A stretch of 64,000 bases of DNA from Coptis chinensis (Eukaryota; Streptophyta; Magnoliopsida; Ranunculales; Ranunculaceae): contig CM027377.1 of NCBI GenBank assembly GCA_015680905.1, positions 62,455,501 to 62,519,500 of the forward strand, given 5' to 3'. The position numbers were made by a program, and so were the translations under genes. Below the pieces are notes generated by a model. It was not told the DNA's origin. It worked only from the letters and a program-made list of their open reading frames with translations, and did no database searches. How positions within the stretch are numbered: position 1 is the first letter of the stretch; every line of letters begins with the position of its first letter. Shown here piece by piece: positions 33,000-44,970 of this stretch.

Positions 33000-33500
33000 G
33001 CAAATTGACTACGGGTGCTCAAGTCAATGCATTACCCCATAAAGATCCACTCATCCTTTTCACTAAGGCTGACTGTCTCAGCATCTAGAGTCCACATGAC
33101 GATGCATTGGTTCTCACACTTCCTTTTGGAGATTACGATTTGCATCGCATACTAGTTGATCTGAGAAGCTCAGCAAATGTGTTATACTATTATGCATTAA
33201 AAAAACTGTAGATTCCTGAGTCTGAGATGGTCGCCACCAACTCCAACCTATATGGATTCAGTGGAGATAAAGCTCTAATAGCTGGGGAGATCCAGCTACC
33301 CGTAGCTACTGGTCCGGTAACCCTCGTCATAAATTTTATTCTGGTAAAAGCTAACACACCCTATCATATGATCTTGGGCTAGACCTGGCTACACAGACTC
33401 CGCGCTATTCCCAGCACCTATCACCAATGTCTAAAATTCCCGCATAACGGGAAAATTGAGACAATCAGAGGAGATCAGGTGGCTTCCAAAACATGCTATG
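33000..33500 (+). pseudogene. Tat element protease region (fossil)
   Basis: Degenerate sequence parallels the protease of the first Tat element: a DALVLTLPFGDYDLHRILVD-like part (33104-33160), then NLYGFSGDKALIAGEIQLP and MILGTWLHRL-like remnants near 33370-33400. It lies between gag and reverse transcriptase as expected. Confidence 0.65.
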
Positions 33501-33747
33501 CTCTGGCGACAAAGCAGTTCCCATTCCTTTGAACCAATGGAGATGGGGCAACCCGCCAAATAGCAATTATAGTTGGATCCCCCTCTCCTGGACCTAGTCC
33601 CAAGAGAGAGGGAGGATCCCCCCTCACTGGAGTCATTAGAGGAAGTGGAAATTGTAGGAGGAAGCTCACCAAAAACCACTTTCATCAGCACCTTATTGAG
33701 TTTTGAAGAGCGCCAGGCTCTAATACACTTCCTCTGAGAACACAAAG

Positions 33748-34700
33748 ATGTGTTTGCTTGGTCATTCGAAGAAATGTCAGGAATTGCCCCATGTGGCATG
33801 CCACCGGCTCAATGTCTGCAGTGATGAAGTAGTAATCAAGCAGAAACCGAGAAAAATAGGTGCTGACAGATCCAAAGCAGTAAAAGCCGAAGTTGAAAAG
33901 CTAAAGGCAACTAATTTTGTCAGGAAAATCAATTTCCCCACCTGGATTTCTAATATTGTCCCAGTACATAAGAAGAATGGGTCATGGAGAATATGCATCG
34001 ACTTCACGGATCTAAACTGTGCGTGTCCAAAAGACAGTTATCCTCTGCCACGGATTGACAAATTGGTGGATGCAACGGCTGGACATGAACTGTTATCTTT
34101 CACAGATGAGTCATCTGGCTACAACCAGATCCCATTGCATGAGGAAGACCACAAGCATTCTAGTTTCACAACCGAGGATGGCATGTACTGTTATCAGGTC
34201 TTGTCATTCAAACTGAAAAATATAGTAGCCACGTACCAACCTTTGGTAAACAAAATGTTTGAAGGATTGATAGGCGACATTGTAAAGGTGTATGTAGATG
34301 ATCTCTTGATCAAAAGCCTAAGACGTGGAAATCATCTCTCCCACCTGCAACGTGCATTTGACATTCTCTGAAAGTATTGCATGAAACTAAACCCTGCGAA
34401 ATGTACTTTCGTTGTCTCATCAGGGAAGTTTTTAGGGTACCTGGTTACCAATCAAGGCAAACCCAGATCAAATCTGGGCACTCATAGAAATGCCTTCACC
34501 TAAAAATATGAAAGAGGTTCAAAAAGTTACAAGCAGGTTAGCAACTCTGAACAAGTTCATTTCCAAGAGTTCAGATAAGTGCAAATCTCTATTTCAGTTA
34601 CTGTGAAAAAATGCCTCATTTGCATGGACAGAAGAATGTCAAAAAGCATTCGATCAACTCAAAACGTACCTGGGGGCACCACCGATCATTTCCAAACCAG
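33748..34700 (+). pseudogene. Tat element reverse transcriptase region (fossil)
   Basis: The best-preserved open segment (33748-34371) holds KKNGSWRICIDFTDLNCACP, DSYPLPRIDKLVDATAGHEL and the active-site YVDDLLIKS. The thumb and connection part continues in degenerate form with MKLNPAKCTFV and SGKFLGYLV. It aligns well with the first Tat element, which has MCVDFTDVN and YIDDM at the same places. Confidence 0.85.
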
Positions 34701-34901
34701 TTGAGGGAGAAGTTTTGGGTCTTTATCTCTGTTAATCTAACTACAGTATCAATTATGTACTAATACATGTGGACGAAAAAAAGGTTGAGAAACCTGTCTA
34801 TTTCTTGAGCCGAACGCTCCTACCAGCAGAGACAAGGTACCCTAAACTCGAAAGAGTCGCTTTAGCCTTTGTTTTTGCGGCGGAGAAATTACAACCATAC
34901 T

Positions 34902-35477
34902 TTTTTTTTTTGCTAAAGGTAATTGATTAATTGTAAAAGAATAAGAGTTACATGGAGCATAAAAGAACAAAATAGAACAAGAAATACAGGGCCTGCACTA
35001 GAATATGGATATCTAGTTAACAAATCGAAAATAAGTAGTATAGTGGTTCTCCAAATGTTTCATGAAAGGGGGTAGAGAGTTCCACCATATACTGTCTCCC
35101 TGGGTTAGAGCAGCCCCATGTCTGGCACAGCTGTCTGCTCCTAAATTTGTCTCTCTCCAAATTGGAGTGACATTAATCCATGCTGCTTTTTTCCTTCAGA
35201 GATTGCCATAGTGCCTTAACTCGCCAATGCGTTGTATTATTCTGGAAAGCTTGAACAACCGATGATGAGTCGCATTCTACCTAAATATAGCGCCATCCCA
35301 GTTCGAGCGCTTGTTTAATAGCATGCACAATTGCCATTGTTTCTGCCATGTAATTTGTAGAGGTGCCCATTCTGCCCGCTGCTGCTCCCAGAAATTCTCC
35401 TTTGTAGTTTTAGAACACAAAACCCTATCCTGACCGTCAGAGTAATCACAGTCCCATACTATCAGAGTAATCACAGA
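34902..35477 (-). mobile_element. L1-type LINE 3' fragment inserted in the Tat element
   Basis: The plus strand begins with an 11-base T run (34902-34912), the poly(A) tail of a minus-strand LINE. Further along, the minus strand encodes an RNase H-like domain: STNYMAETMAIVHAIKQALE, then VECDSSSVVQAFQNNTTHW, and a final part with DSCARHG-like residues. This is the RVT_3/RNase H module at the end of plant L1 proteins. It splits the Tat RNase H region, whose sequence resumes at about 35478, so it is younger than the Tat insertion. Confidence 0.8.
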
Positions 35478-36360
35478 GTACCAGTTACGACCAATTCTGG
35501 AAAGGCCAAACAGGTCAGGAAGGTTAGCTAAATTGCCTGTGCAACTGTCAGAGTATGATATTATCTATGTCCCACGAATCTCAGAGAAAGGTCAGGCACT
35601 AGCAGAATTCTTGGGAGATTTCCCAATGACCTACACTGGGTATGACTCAACAATCCCCAGTTCAGATGATAACATTCTACCTTAAATCCCAAACACCAAT
35701 CTAGACCCTTGGGAGCCGTGCTCCGGGTGGTGACTATTTGTGGATGGATCTTCAAAAGATAGAGGCGCAGGAGTTGGAGCTGTGTTAGTTACTCCTGACA
35801 ACATGCGACTGGAGAAATCCATCCGGTTAGGTTGGAATGCCTCTAACAATGAGGCAGAGAATGAGACGACACTTGATGGCCTCACAATAGCTCTCGACCT
35901 GGGCCTAACACACCTTACAGTTTTTAGTGACTCATAGCTGGTTGTGTTTCAAGTCGATAGAGGTTATGAGGCCAGGGATGAACGAATGGCTAAATGTCTG
36001 GAATTAGTCAGGGGTCTTCAGAGCAAGTTTGAGAATATTCAGTTTTATCAGCTGCCTAGATTAGAAAATTGACATGCAGATGCTTTGGCATATGTTGCCA
36101 CAATGTTGGGCAACAGCGAGTCTCGCTCCATCCATATAGAGTTCCAAGACAAACCTAGCATCCAAGCACTCACAGTTATAACAATTTGTGTTATTCCATC
36201 CACCACACCAAACTGGATGGATCCATACAAGTCTTACCTCAAAGACGAAACACTCCCAGAGGATAAGAAAATAGCAAGGCATCTGCTTGCAAAGGTACCA
36301 AGATTCACCCTCATTGAAGATGATCTTTACAAGAAGTCTTTTCTGGGACCTTATCTCTGA
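35478..36360 (+). pseudogene. Tat element RNase H regions (fossil)
   Basis: The end of the first RNase H (RPNRSGRLAKLPVQLSEYDI) lies right of the LINE. The extra archaeal-type RNase H follows at about 35730-36110, with MDGSSKDRGAGVGAVLVTP, NASNNEAENETTLDGLTIA and FSDS. A linker to integrase at 36085-36360 includes TPNWMDPYKSYLKDETLPE. The paired RNase H domains support Tat assignment. Confidence 0.8.
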
Positions 36361-36399
36361 TGTCTCTCCCCAGACCTCGCTGAATAGGTCATGCGAGAT

Positions 36400-37430
36400 G
36401 TTCACGAAGGAATTTGTGGCAACCACACTGGGGGCAGAATACTCACTTTCAAGGTCCTAAGGCAAGGCTACTTTTGGCCTTACATGCAAAAGGATGCACA
36501 AGTTTTTGCCCACAAATGTGAAAAGTGTCAACGACATGGTCCACTTATCCATCTCCAGTAATGGAGTTGCACCCATTGGCCAGTCCATGGCCATTTGCAT
36601 AGTAGGGAACTGACATTATGGGACCCTTGCCACCCGCTCCCAGTAATGTCAGATTCTTACTGGTCACGATGGATTACTTCACCAAGTGGATAGAAGCAGT
36701 TCCCCTTGTCTTCATTTGGGAACAGGACGTCAGAAAGTTCATTTGGAACAACATTATCTATAGGTTTGGCATACCCAAAGTTATCATCTCAGATAATGGG
36801 CAACAGTTCGCTGGCGGATTGGTCGCTGAACTCTGTGAAGAGTTTCACATTACCCATTTTTTCTCAACTCCAAGGTATCCACAAGGCAATGGCCATGCTG
36901 AGGCCTCTAATAGGATTATTTTGGATAACATGAAGCATAAATTAGATGATGCAAAGCGTTTATGGGTCGAGGAACTACCTAAGGTCCTATGGGCATACCG
37001 AACTACACCCAGACAATCAACTGGTGAGTCCCTATTTTCACTGACCTACGAAACTGAAGCTATCATACCTTCCAAACTGGTAGCTCCCACTCAGAAGTCA
37101 GACATTGTGAACACTCTGGACAATGAAGAGTTATTATGCAGAGAAATGGATCTCTTGGATGAAAAGCGGGAAGGCAGGCACGCTGATCGGCTATTGCCCA
37201 ACAGCCAGGTCTGAAAAAGATCATACGACAAGAGAGTCCGAATTCGAGCTTTCAAATCTGGCGATCTGGTTCTTCATGAGATCCCAGAGCATAACGACAA
37301 GCTTGGGCCCAACTGGGAAGGACCATACATCATCGACAAGGTTAGCCGAACTAGTTTTTACTACTTACGTACTATTGAAGGGACATTCTAGTCAAGCCAT
37401 GGAACGCAGAGCACCTTCGCAAGTACTTTC
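36400..37430 (+). pseudogene. Tat element integrase region (fossil)
   Basis: The zinc-binding part YFWPYMQKD and CEKCQRHGP lies near 36470-36540. The catalytic core follows in 36618-37214, with VTMDYFTKWIEAVPL, ISDNGQQFAGGLV and STPRYPQGNGHAEASNRII, then the C-terminal VLWAYRTTPRQSTGES. It matches the integrase of the first Tat element. Confidence 0.88.
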
Positions 37431-38430
37431 AGTAAATTGTTATTTCAAGCTTCTTTATGTATTGATTATTCTCTCCAGTCATCAATAAAGTTCCTCACCT
37501 TGCAATCAAATTTATTCTTTGCATCAGCTCTTTATTTATTATTCACAATGGACGAAGCCTTTATGGAATTCTTCTCTCACTATCTGTTCAAGAATATTGT
37601 ATGACAATTTGCTTTGGAACCAGAGATACTGAGTTAGGGGGAGACGAATTGAATGCCAATTCCTTTCTCATCTCCACGCAGCCTGAACTGTACGCCAATT
37701 CTTTAAAACTGAGATTATCCTCGATGGGTTAAGCCTTTAGGGAATCTAACCACACTAACTGTTCAGTAAACTGTATGTCAACTTGACTTGGAACCAGAGA
37801 TATGTTTTAGGAGCCCGAACTGTATGCCAATTCCTTCTGCTCACATAACATCACTAATGGGAGTTGTTAGGAAGATCTGGGTTGGATCCAGATTATAGCA
37901 CACAATCATTGACCTAGAATTATATTGGCATGATCGCGCTGAGGAAGACTCCCCCACTGTTGTTCTGGCGATAACCTATCTATTTTTTAAATAGACAGGA
38001 TCTATCGTTATTAAACACAGTGTTGTGCTCAAAGCACCCAATTACCTTCGCATAGACATATGGCTCCTCTGTGACGCTGTGTCTCTATTGCGATCAAACT
38101 TTCAATTACAGTTAAACTTGGACGGCTCCCATGATATCCTGATCAGATTCTGGTTGCGCCTCATTTTAACCTGTTTAGCCTATTAGGGTCACCTATTGTT
38201 GTTCCAAATGAACTTTGGGGGCATCAGGGGTAGAATATGCATAGTAGTACATGTTATTATATGCTATATAACATAGAATATTTTAAATGCATGCATAAAC
38301 TAGAAGAGCTGCAGAGCTCAGTAAGTAAATAGTATATGAGTAACATAGATCAATATTACAGACTTATAGAAAAATCGTTTCAAAATAAATGTTTTCAATG
38401 TTTTCTAAATCATAAACTGAATAGCTAAGT
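37431..38430 (+). other. Non-coding 3' region of the second Tat element
   Basis: No gene is visible. The sequence holds loose repeats around GTATGCCAATTCCTTCT (near 37650, 37690 and 37820) and GGAACCAGAGATA (near 37620 and 37790), suggesting a decayed tandem structure where the first Tat element carries its 94-bp array. Confidence 0.5.
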
Positions 38431-38432
38431 CT

Positions 38433-41122
38433 TTACTTAGCTTGTTGAGCAGGGGTAGAATCAAATTTCGGTTCAATATCAGTACTTGCTGCTGCACCAG
38501 TATCAAGAACTCCTGAACCACTCTCAGGAACTGACTGTGTGGTTGGACTGGCTGGAACGATTGAAGGCTTAATAGAACACTCACCTAAACTGGCACAGGC
38601 AAAAAAGGAAGCTGAACGGGGAGGCATGTCATCATCGGTGTCTTATTCATAAGATGAGGAGGCATCGGGCATAAGTTCATTATGAATTGCTGATATACTG
38701 GTAATTAGATCAAGAAATAAGATGAAAGGGTTGGTCAACCGCACCAGATCATCTAACTGAGAAAGATACCCAGTAGCCTCAATAGCCTCCTCAAACTTAA
38801 CTTGTTTGGCGACATTGAAGAACTCTTCAGAAACATCAAGTACTCTCAGAGCAAAATGAATGGCATTTTCAGCTGACCTCTTCTTTACCTCCTGCACCAC
38901 TTTAGAATAGAACTCAAAGGTCTCCGCCAAGATCTCACCAGCCTTCTTTTCAGAATGTAGGCGCTTCTTTTTGAGAACCCTCTCATAACCTGCCATGATG
39001 TCATTGGCATGAGTAATGGCTTGGCCAAGGGTTCTCATCTCAGTATTCCTACGGTGAAGCTCCCTTTGGACTTGGTCATGCTTTGCTTGCAGGGTGGTGA
39101 ATTGGGAGTGCAGTTCTAAGAACTTCACTTTCTAAGAGGCAGCATCAGTAGCTCCTTTTTGGGCTTTATCTAGAGAGTTTCAGACGTTGGAGATTGTATC
39201 TCTCATATTCCTGAAACCAGCATTAGATTTCTTCTCTTTTGTCAAAAGTTGGTCAACCTGGGTCTGCAGCTCCTCAGCTCTTTTCTCAGCAGCTTCTTTC
39301 GCCCAGATCAGCTTACTAGTAGCCATGTCATCAGTGGATGTGTCGGCTGAGGCTGGAAAGATTGGTTCTTTCATGGATAAAAAGTTATTCACTAACTGGA
39401 AAAGAATATAGAATGTGTAAGCAACACAATGAGATAAATAGGACATGGTGCAAAGAAAAAATTCTTACCTTGGCTAGATAAATAGCAGATCTGTGGAAAA
39501 ATAGATCTAGGCTACCAGCCATATTGGCCTCAGCTTTATCAACCAGAAGTCGCGCAACTTCAAGAACTCCAAGCATGATATCAACATCATTAACTGAGTG
39601 TTTGTTGGTGACGGGAAGCTCATCAGTTCGTCCCTAACACCTCATCTCTACGATCTCCCTTTCAGGAGAATCTGGAGATTGTGGTGAGAAGGGAATGTCG
39701 TCACTCACCCTCCTCCTATCGCCAAATCAAGAAAGGGGGAGAGTAACAATTACAGCAGTTGTCTTAGCAACTCCTTTCCCCTTTCGATTATCGAGGAGGG
39801 AAGGATCAATAGTCAAAGGTACATAGTCACCAGCCTGTTCAGAACCTATATGAGGGTCTGGAACTGGTAGGGGTACAACTACTTTCTCAAAAGACTTACC
39901 AGAATGGGGAATACTCATAGGAACCTTAAAAAGTGTTTCTTCATTCACAGAGAGAGGGAGAAATTTCATTTTCTTACCAGATGGGGCAACATCAGAAGTA
40001 AGAGTAGGATCAACTCTCTTTAGTTTTAAATGATTGGACGCACGTACTTCCCTCTTAAAATTGCTAGTAGCCAGAACTTCATGAGGTAGTTCAGGGCCCC
40101 TCTCGTCAGCGATCACACAATCATCACTGACAGCAGGCTCCTGAATTGAACCTGGTGTTGCAGCATCGCTGGAGGTTGCCACAAAACTCTTCACTTTGTG
40201 GTTTCCTCTTCTTATAGTACTCAAAGATGATTCATCCTGAACTAGAGGAGGAAGAAGTTCAGTATCCTGATCCACAAGAGGAGGAAGTACTATGCGCCCA
40301 AAATTCATAGTATTTATCCTAAAGGGGGAAAAGCTGGTGGCAAGTGCCAACAGTTCTTCAATAGACATGTTGAAATATTCAAAAAGACTGGTAGGGTCAA
40401 GAACTATCACCCAGGGCATCCTCTAATCCATGGGGATCTTCTTGATGAAATCAACCGTAGCAGCATTAGTTGCAGTTAATTGGTTCCAGGGGGAAGAGTT
40501 ATCTAAGGAAGAATAGTAAAAGAACTCAATCGAAAAACTCTTATGATGATTATAAAATTCACTGGAAAATAGACTTACTGGTTGGAGAATGAGTGTGTTT
40601 TCTAGGAACAAGAATCCCCACTGGCTCACCATCATCATCTAGAGGACAAACGTCCCACGCATCACCCAACACTCAAAGGTGGTGATCAGCCCAACCCTCG
40701 TCACTCTACTTTCCCTCGAAAAATACGATAGGAGAATTCTTGTCTCTAGTCATGAGGTAGTAGTAAGATTGGTCCCAAATACGGAGGGCCTCATAGAAAT
40801 ATCTAAACACCCAACGATTCAAAATGAATCCATGTCTTTTAGCCAGTATGGCAGAGTACATGGTAGTTCTGTTGAACAGGGGTGCTGCTTGACCCAGAGC
40901 AAAATTAAAGTGAATCAGACATTCTCTTAACAGTGGGTGGAGGGGAAGAGTGAGCCCGGCCATAAGTTGACCGATTGTGATGAGCATTACTTCTTTGTAG
41001 GCCAACTCATCAGATAATCTCCCCCACTCAAAACCAATATCAGCAAGGATGTGAAATTTCTCTCGGATCAGTTCTAGGGAAGAAAGATCCTCGAAGTTTA
41101 TAAGTGACCAGTTGGGATTCAT
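38433..41122 (-). pseudogene. Antisense extra ORF region of the second Tat element (fossil)
   Basis: A run of minus-strand open segments lies opposite to pol. From the right: 40706-41122 (LSDELAYKEVMLITIGQLMA, then FNFALGQAAPLFN, resembling the N-terminal plant-mobile-type domain of such ORFs), 40423-40638, then 39727-40419 (Pro/Ser/Val-rich). After these come 39180-39576 and 38643-39128, a coiled coil with LQAKHDQVQRELHRRNTEMR. Conserved orientation and position between integrase and the 3' LTR match Tat-lineage antisense ORFs. Short non-coding gaps between segments could be introns or decay. The role is unknown. Confidence 0.7.
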
Positions 41123-41447
41123 TATCGAAAAAGAGAGAAAGTTTGGTGTTTTGGTTAAACCCTAACGGGAGATCAAGGGGTTCAGTGTATAAGGAAAAGA
41201 TAGCATAAGAGATAATGAGGGTTCTTTCACCAGATCCTTTTTATACAGATATGATGGACGGTTACGATTAGTCTAAGCATTGCATCTTTTTGGGATAGAA
41301 CTGCCATCATTACCTTTTTCGGGAAACGATGTGTCTACTCGAGCAATATTTTCAGAAGTTTTAATTAGATGAGTACGTAAGTAGTTCCAACAACTATTTA
41401 TGAAAAAGATTCTCGTGCCAAAAGCAGTGTCGCTTCAAGCACCCACG

Positions 41448-42128
41448 TGCTAGATTTCCCGTCATTGATTAGATAACACGTGTATGGGAAATGACCCAGT
41501 ACTATAGATGTCCAGAATGAAATGAGAACCATCGGATCAATTCTGTAAGTAAGTGATCTCATGTTTATCACGAGTGTTTAGTAAGCATGTGCCAGACACG
41601 TGACTGACCGCCTCTAGGCATAATAGTTATCCAAGTCATTAGGAACTGATATGGACAGTTCTTGAATAGAAGGAAACTGAAGAGGGAGATCTTTTATAAT
41701 AAAGAAGAAATCGTAATGACATATCTTAAGAGTAATCTTTTAGATACAATTTTCCCATATACAATGGGATATTATGATCAACAAGGAAATCTACCTCTAA
41801 TAAAATATGGTCTATATTCAGACTTCCATAAGGAGAGGATTCCTAATAGGAAGGCAGAGTCCAAAGATGGAAGGGAGCTCACAAGCGATGAAGTTAACCC
41901 TAACCCTAGGACTCTCAAAGCTCTTCCTATATAAACCATAGGAATTCACTCTTAGGAGCTACGCAAAATAGGGTTTGATTATCCTAAATAAATAAAGAGA
42001 TACGTAGGAAGCCGCCAGGCGGTTCAACCCTGAACTCTAAATCATCTCATCATTTCTCTATCAAGAAAAAAGTTCCTGAATCACAAGGCGCAGAGGAGGA
42101 TCAAGGGATACTCAAAAAATCCCCTACA
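41448..42128 (+). repeat. 3' LTR of the second Tat element, 681 bp
   Basis: It aligns from TGCTAGATTTCCC to AATCCCCTACA with the 5' LTR and is followed at once by the target duplication ATGCG. A TATA box lies at 41928-41935. The DNA after it is Athila-like. Confidence 0.9.
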
Positions 42129-42171
42129 ATGCGTAAGAAGGGTTATAATGCAGTAATATAATGGTAATAAA

Positions 42172-42831
42172 ATGCACATTTGGGAGCTTATCGAGGACTA
42201 CAAGGATCACAATTTCTTTGCCAGCTTCACTACCGAGGATATTGAAGATTTCCTTAAGGATGCACATACTTTTGTGGATGAAGATTATCCTGTAAATCCA
42301 GACAAGCTGGATGACAAATACTTCAAATTTTTGAAAGCCTATGATGAGTTACCACCTGTAGAAACTCACCCACCTTCTACCACCACGATTTCCCATCATC
42401 TACCCTTTCAATGGAACCTTGAGTTTGCACTCGACTTTCTAGCCTCTCCCATTTTTCATGAGTTTTTCAATCCTTCAGGCGAGAATGTCATTCCCATAAA
42501 CGAACCACATGAGCATTTCTTTTTCAAATACAAAACAGTAGAGCCCCACTCATTCAAAGAGTTTAGTACTAAACCCACTTTTTCATTCCTGCTGAAACAT
42601 CTACATCCCAAGTGTGCTTTACGAGCATCATTTTTCTCATCGTCATCTACTCGAATACCGATCTGTTTGAGAAAAACCAAAGTGCATGTTTGTTTAGGTT
42701 CTTGGTCTACTAAACCTCGGGGTAACGAATCTTGGTGTCTGAATCTATTTGGGGGTGAAAAACGTATTAATTGGACACACCCACAACTTTTTCAGTTGTT
42801 GATTTATGAGAAGTTGTTTATTGATAATTGA
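42172..42831 (+). pseudogene. Athila-like module ORF, copy D (fossil)
   Basis: The 219-codon open segment shows the shared module most clearly: FFASFTTEDIEDFLKDAHTF, an acidic stretch with KLDDKYFKFLKAYDELPP, HHLPFQWNLEFALDFLAS, then IFHEFFNPSGENVIP and HEHFFFKYKTVEPHS, and STKPTFSFLLKHLHP. After it the frame runs on with CFGGEKR-like residues across a polypurine-like CTATTTGGGGGTG motif (42748). The function is unknown. It does not resemble reverse transcriptase, integrase or envelope. Confidence 0.65.
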
Positions 42832-43816
42832 GAACCCCACACGGTTTGATTAAAGTCTCGAGCATCTGATTTTAAATGAGTCATATTTTTCTTTCGGTGT
42901 ACTCCATATATTCCATTCTTATATAAATGGAGTGGACCATTTTGGTACCCGAGCCCTCTTTTCTTTTCTTCTCTCAATATTATCTTGGAGTGAGTGGTTG
43001 CAAACGCCAAAATCGTAGTCCACGACAACTTTATTTCATAACTGAGTATAAATGTCTTCTGATAATCGAGCAAACGTTCTTTCTGGTACATGATGGGTGC
43101 TCAAAATTTCCCCTCATTCCTTTTCTACAATTTTCTACTCTCTTCCTTACAACATTCAGCTCTTCATTCGGTGTAAATCTCACACATCGCAGATAGGTAA
43201 TGGTTGTAGTTCTTTTGCTCGTCAACATCGTGCGCGAAGGATGGGGCAGTGTATGCGTTATCAAAAGCCTGCTTGCCCCGGTCTTCAACCGCTAAGAGAT
43301 ACTTGCCAGTACAAGTTGTACATCACTTACCTCACACCAGTGAAGCGGGATCAACTTTGCCCTCACAATGTTTCTCCCACGGGATAGGAATAGTCTTAAG
43401 GATCTGACTCTACAAGACTCAACCTATATATACTCGTGTCTTTTACAATTAACATTTGCGCTATTACTGCGCACAAAAAGATTTAGTGTATGCCATCATA
43501 TATTACCTACCTACTAGGGACACGGGCAATGGATTCCACCCAGACCAACCCTTTGCAGTATGCAATTTTTATTCTTCTATGGGGCAGTTTGAGGCTTTAG
43601 GTCATATGTAATAAGGGTAGCTTAGTCCACCGCGCTCCTCGCAAGGTCCAGGACGGTATTGTCCTGAGTAGTAAATCCCCCAAAACATAATAGTGAAGCC
43701 ACAGTGTGGCTGGATTGGGTTCTCGATTAGCCGACATGAAAGTTGCATAGGATCATCTCGATTGAAAAAGAGTTCAATAGCCATAACATTAATGGTAACA
43801 CGTTAATCTTCCCTTG
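42832..43816 (+). other. Non-coding part of the plus-strand Athila-like fragment
   Basis: The block 43510-43610 is the reverse complement of 24290-24370. A run A9 then TTATTATTATTATG follows at 43817-43838, like a retroposon tail. Reading frames here (43097-43387 and others) show no motif. Confidence 0.45.
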
Positions 43817-43859
43817 TAAAAAAAAATTATTATTATTATGACCAACGTCAGTCAGCTAA

Positions 43860-44030
43860 AGGACGTCTGATAACGGTCATAACGGTCGACAGCTAACGGA
43901 CGTCTGTTAACAGTCATATCCTAACATTTTGCTAACAGTCATTTTCAAACGGTCTAATAACGGTCGTCTCTTAATGGTCTGATAATGAACACCCCAACGG
44001 CTCTATCCTATTCCTATAAATTTAGAATTT
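43860..44030 (+). promoter_or_regulatory. AACGG motif cluster upstream of a TATA-like box
   Basis: Six AACGG cores occur within about 140 bp (GATAACGGTC, ATAACGGTC, GCTAACGGAC, AAACGGTC, ATAACGGTC, CCAACGGCTC). They are followed by CCTATAAATTTAG near 44020 and a CT-rich leader. AACGG is the core of plant M-phase-specific (MSA) promoter elements bound by three-repeat MYB proteins. Promoter activity is inference. Confidence 0.4.
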
Positions 44031-44889
44031 TCCACCATCTTTCTCTCACCTCATCTTCTCCTCTTCTCTGACATTTCATATTCTACATTCACATTGTGCT
44101 TCAGTTTCATGGATAAATTAGAGAAGTTGTATAAGTAGGACATTGACGATGCAATTATGGTCTTCTGGTTAACACTTTTTATCGTTGTCATGTTGTTGAT
44201 GTGGCATCTAGTTATAACAAATATCTAGATCTATGTAACTTCCGTTATTTCCTTCTCTTTGTTGTTTTTTGTAAATAAGTGTAGTGTGTTTAATAAATTC
44301 TCACAAATTGTATGTGTTACATATTAATTTGAGAAATTCTCTATGTTTATATTTGTGTGTATTACTTGTATTTTTGCCCTATCATAAAAAGCAAAAAAGT
44401 CAGAAACCCACAAAAGCAAAGCAAAATGAACTGCTCAAATACGGTCGTGCACGTTACTAGGTTGTGCATAAACTCTGTCGTGCGCACTACTTTGTAAGCT
44501 CCAAACAGCTTCCACTATTGAGGTTATATTAGCGCCATCAATTTAGAATATACGTTTTGTTCTAACTACCCTGTGAAGCCTTCTTCCGTATGTTCTACCC
44601 TATTACAAAGCCTTGATCTTCGTCTAGGGAATCTGACGTTAAAACATTTAACTTTTCATGTACATGCCACGTAAGAGTGTTCAGACAAAAGCACATGTCT
44701 CATTTGGTGTGCTCTTCCTTTCCTATTGTGTGATATTTGATTGTATATATTTGTTTGTTTTCTTTGACTGGTGTGATATTTTCAACTTCCTTTTGGCATG
44801 TTGTATATTGTGTTCAACTCACTTTTTGCCGCAATGCTAGCTGACTTTTTGCTCAAGCTTCCTAGGTATTTTCTTTCTTCATCTCTTGA

Positions 44890-44970
44890 CACTTTAAGGA
44901 CAAAGCATCCTTTTGTTTGGCGGTGGTTAGAACCTACCGCCAAACAAAAGGATGCTTTGTCCTTAAAGTG
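44890..44970. repeat. Perfect 35-bp-arm hairpin with 11-base loop
   Basis: The left arm 44890-44924 starts CACTTTAAGGACAAAGCATC and ends GGCGGT. The right arm 44936-44970 is its exact reverse complement. The left arm corresponds to the internal polypurine-like block seen at 21250-21278, so one copy of that block has been inverted beside itself. Perfect pairing over 35 bp implies a young event. Confidence 0.95.

Larger units (their letters stand above)
30373..42128 (+). mobile_element. Ty3/gypsy Tat-lineage LTR retrotransposon with both LTRs (fossil)
   Basis: This 11.8-kb copy is flanked by a perfect 5-bp target duplication, ATGCG (30368-30372 and 42129-42133). Parts in order are the 5' LTR, primer site, gag, protease, reverse transcriptase, two RNase H regions, integrase, a non-coding part, antisense ORFs and the 3' LTR. 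A LINE piece sits inside the RNase H region. By hand alignment the LTRs differ at roughly 50 of about 675 positions, mostly transitions. That suggests around 3 million years if the often-used rate of 1.3e-8 per site per year applies. The coding regions carry many breaks. Confidence 0.92.
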
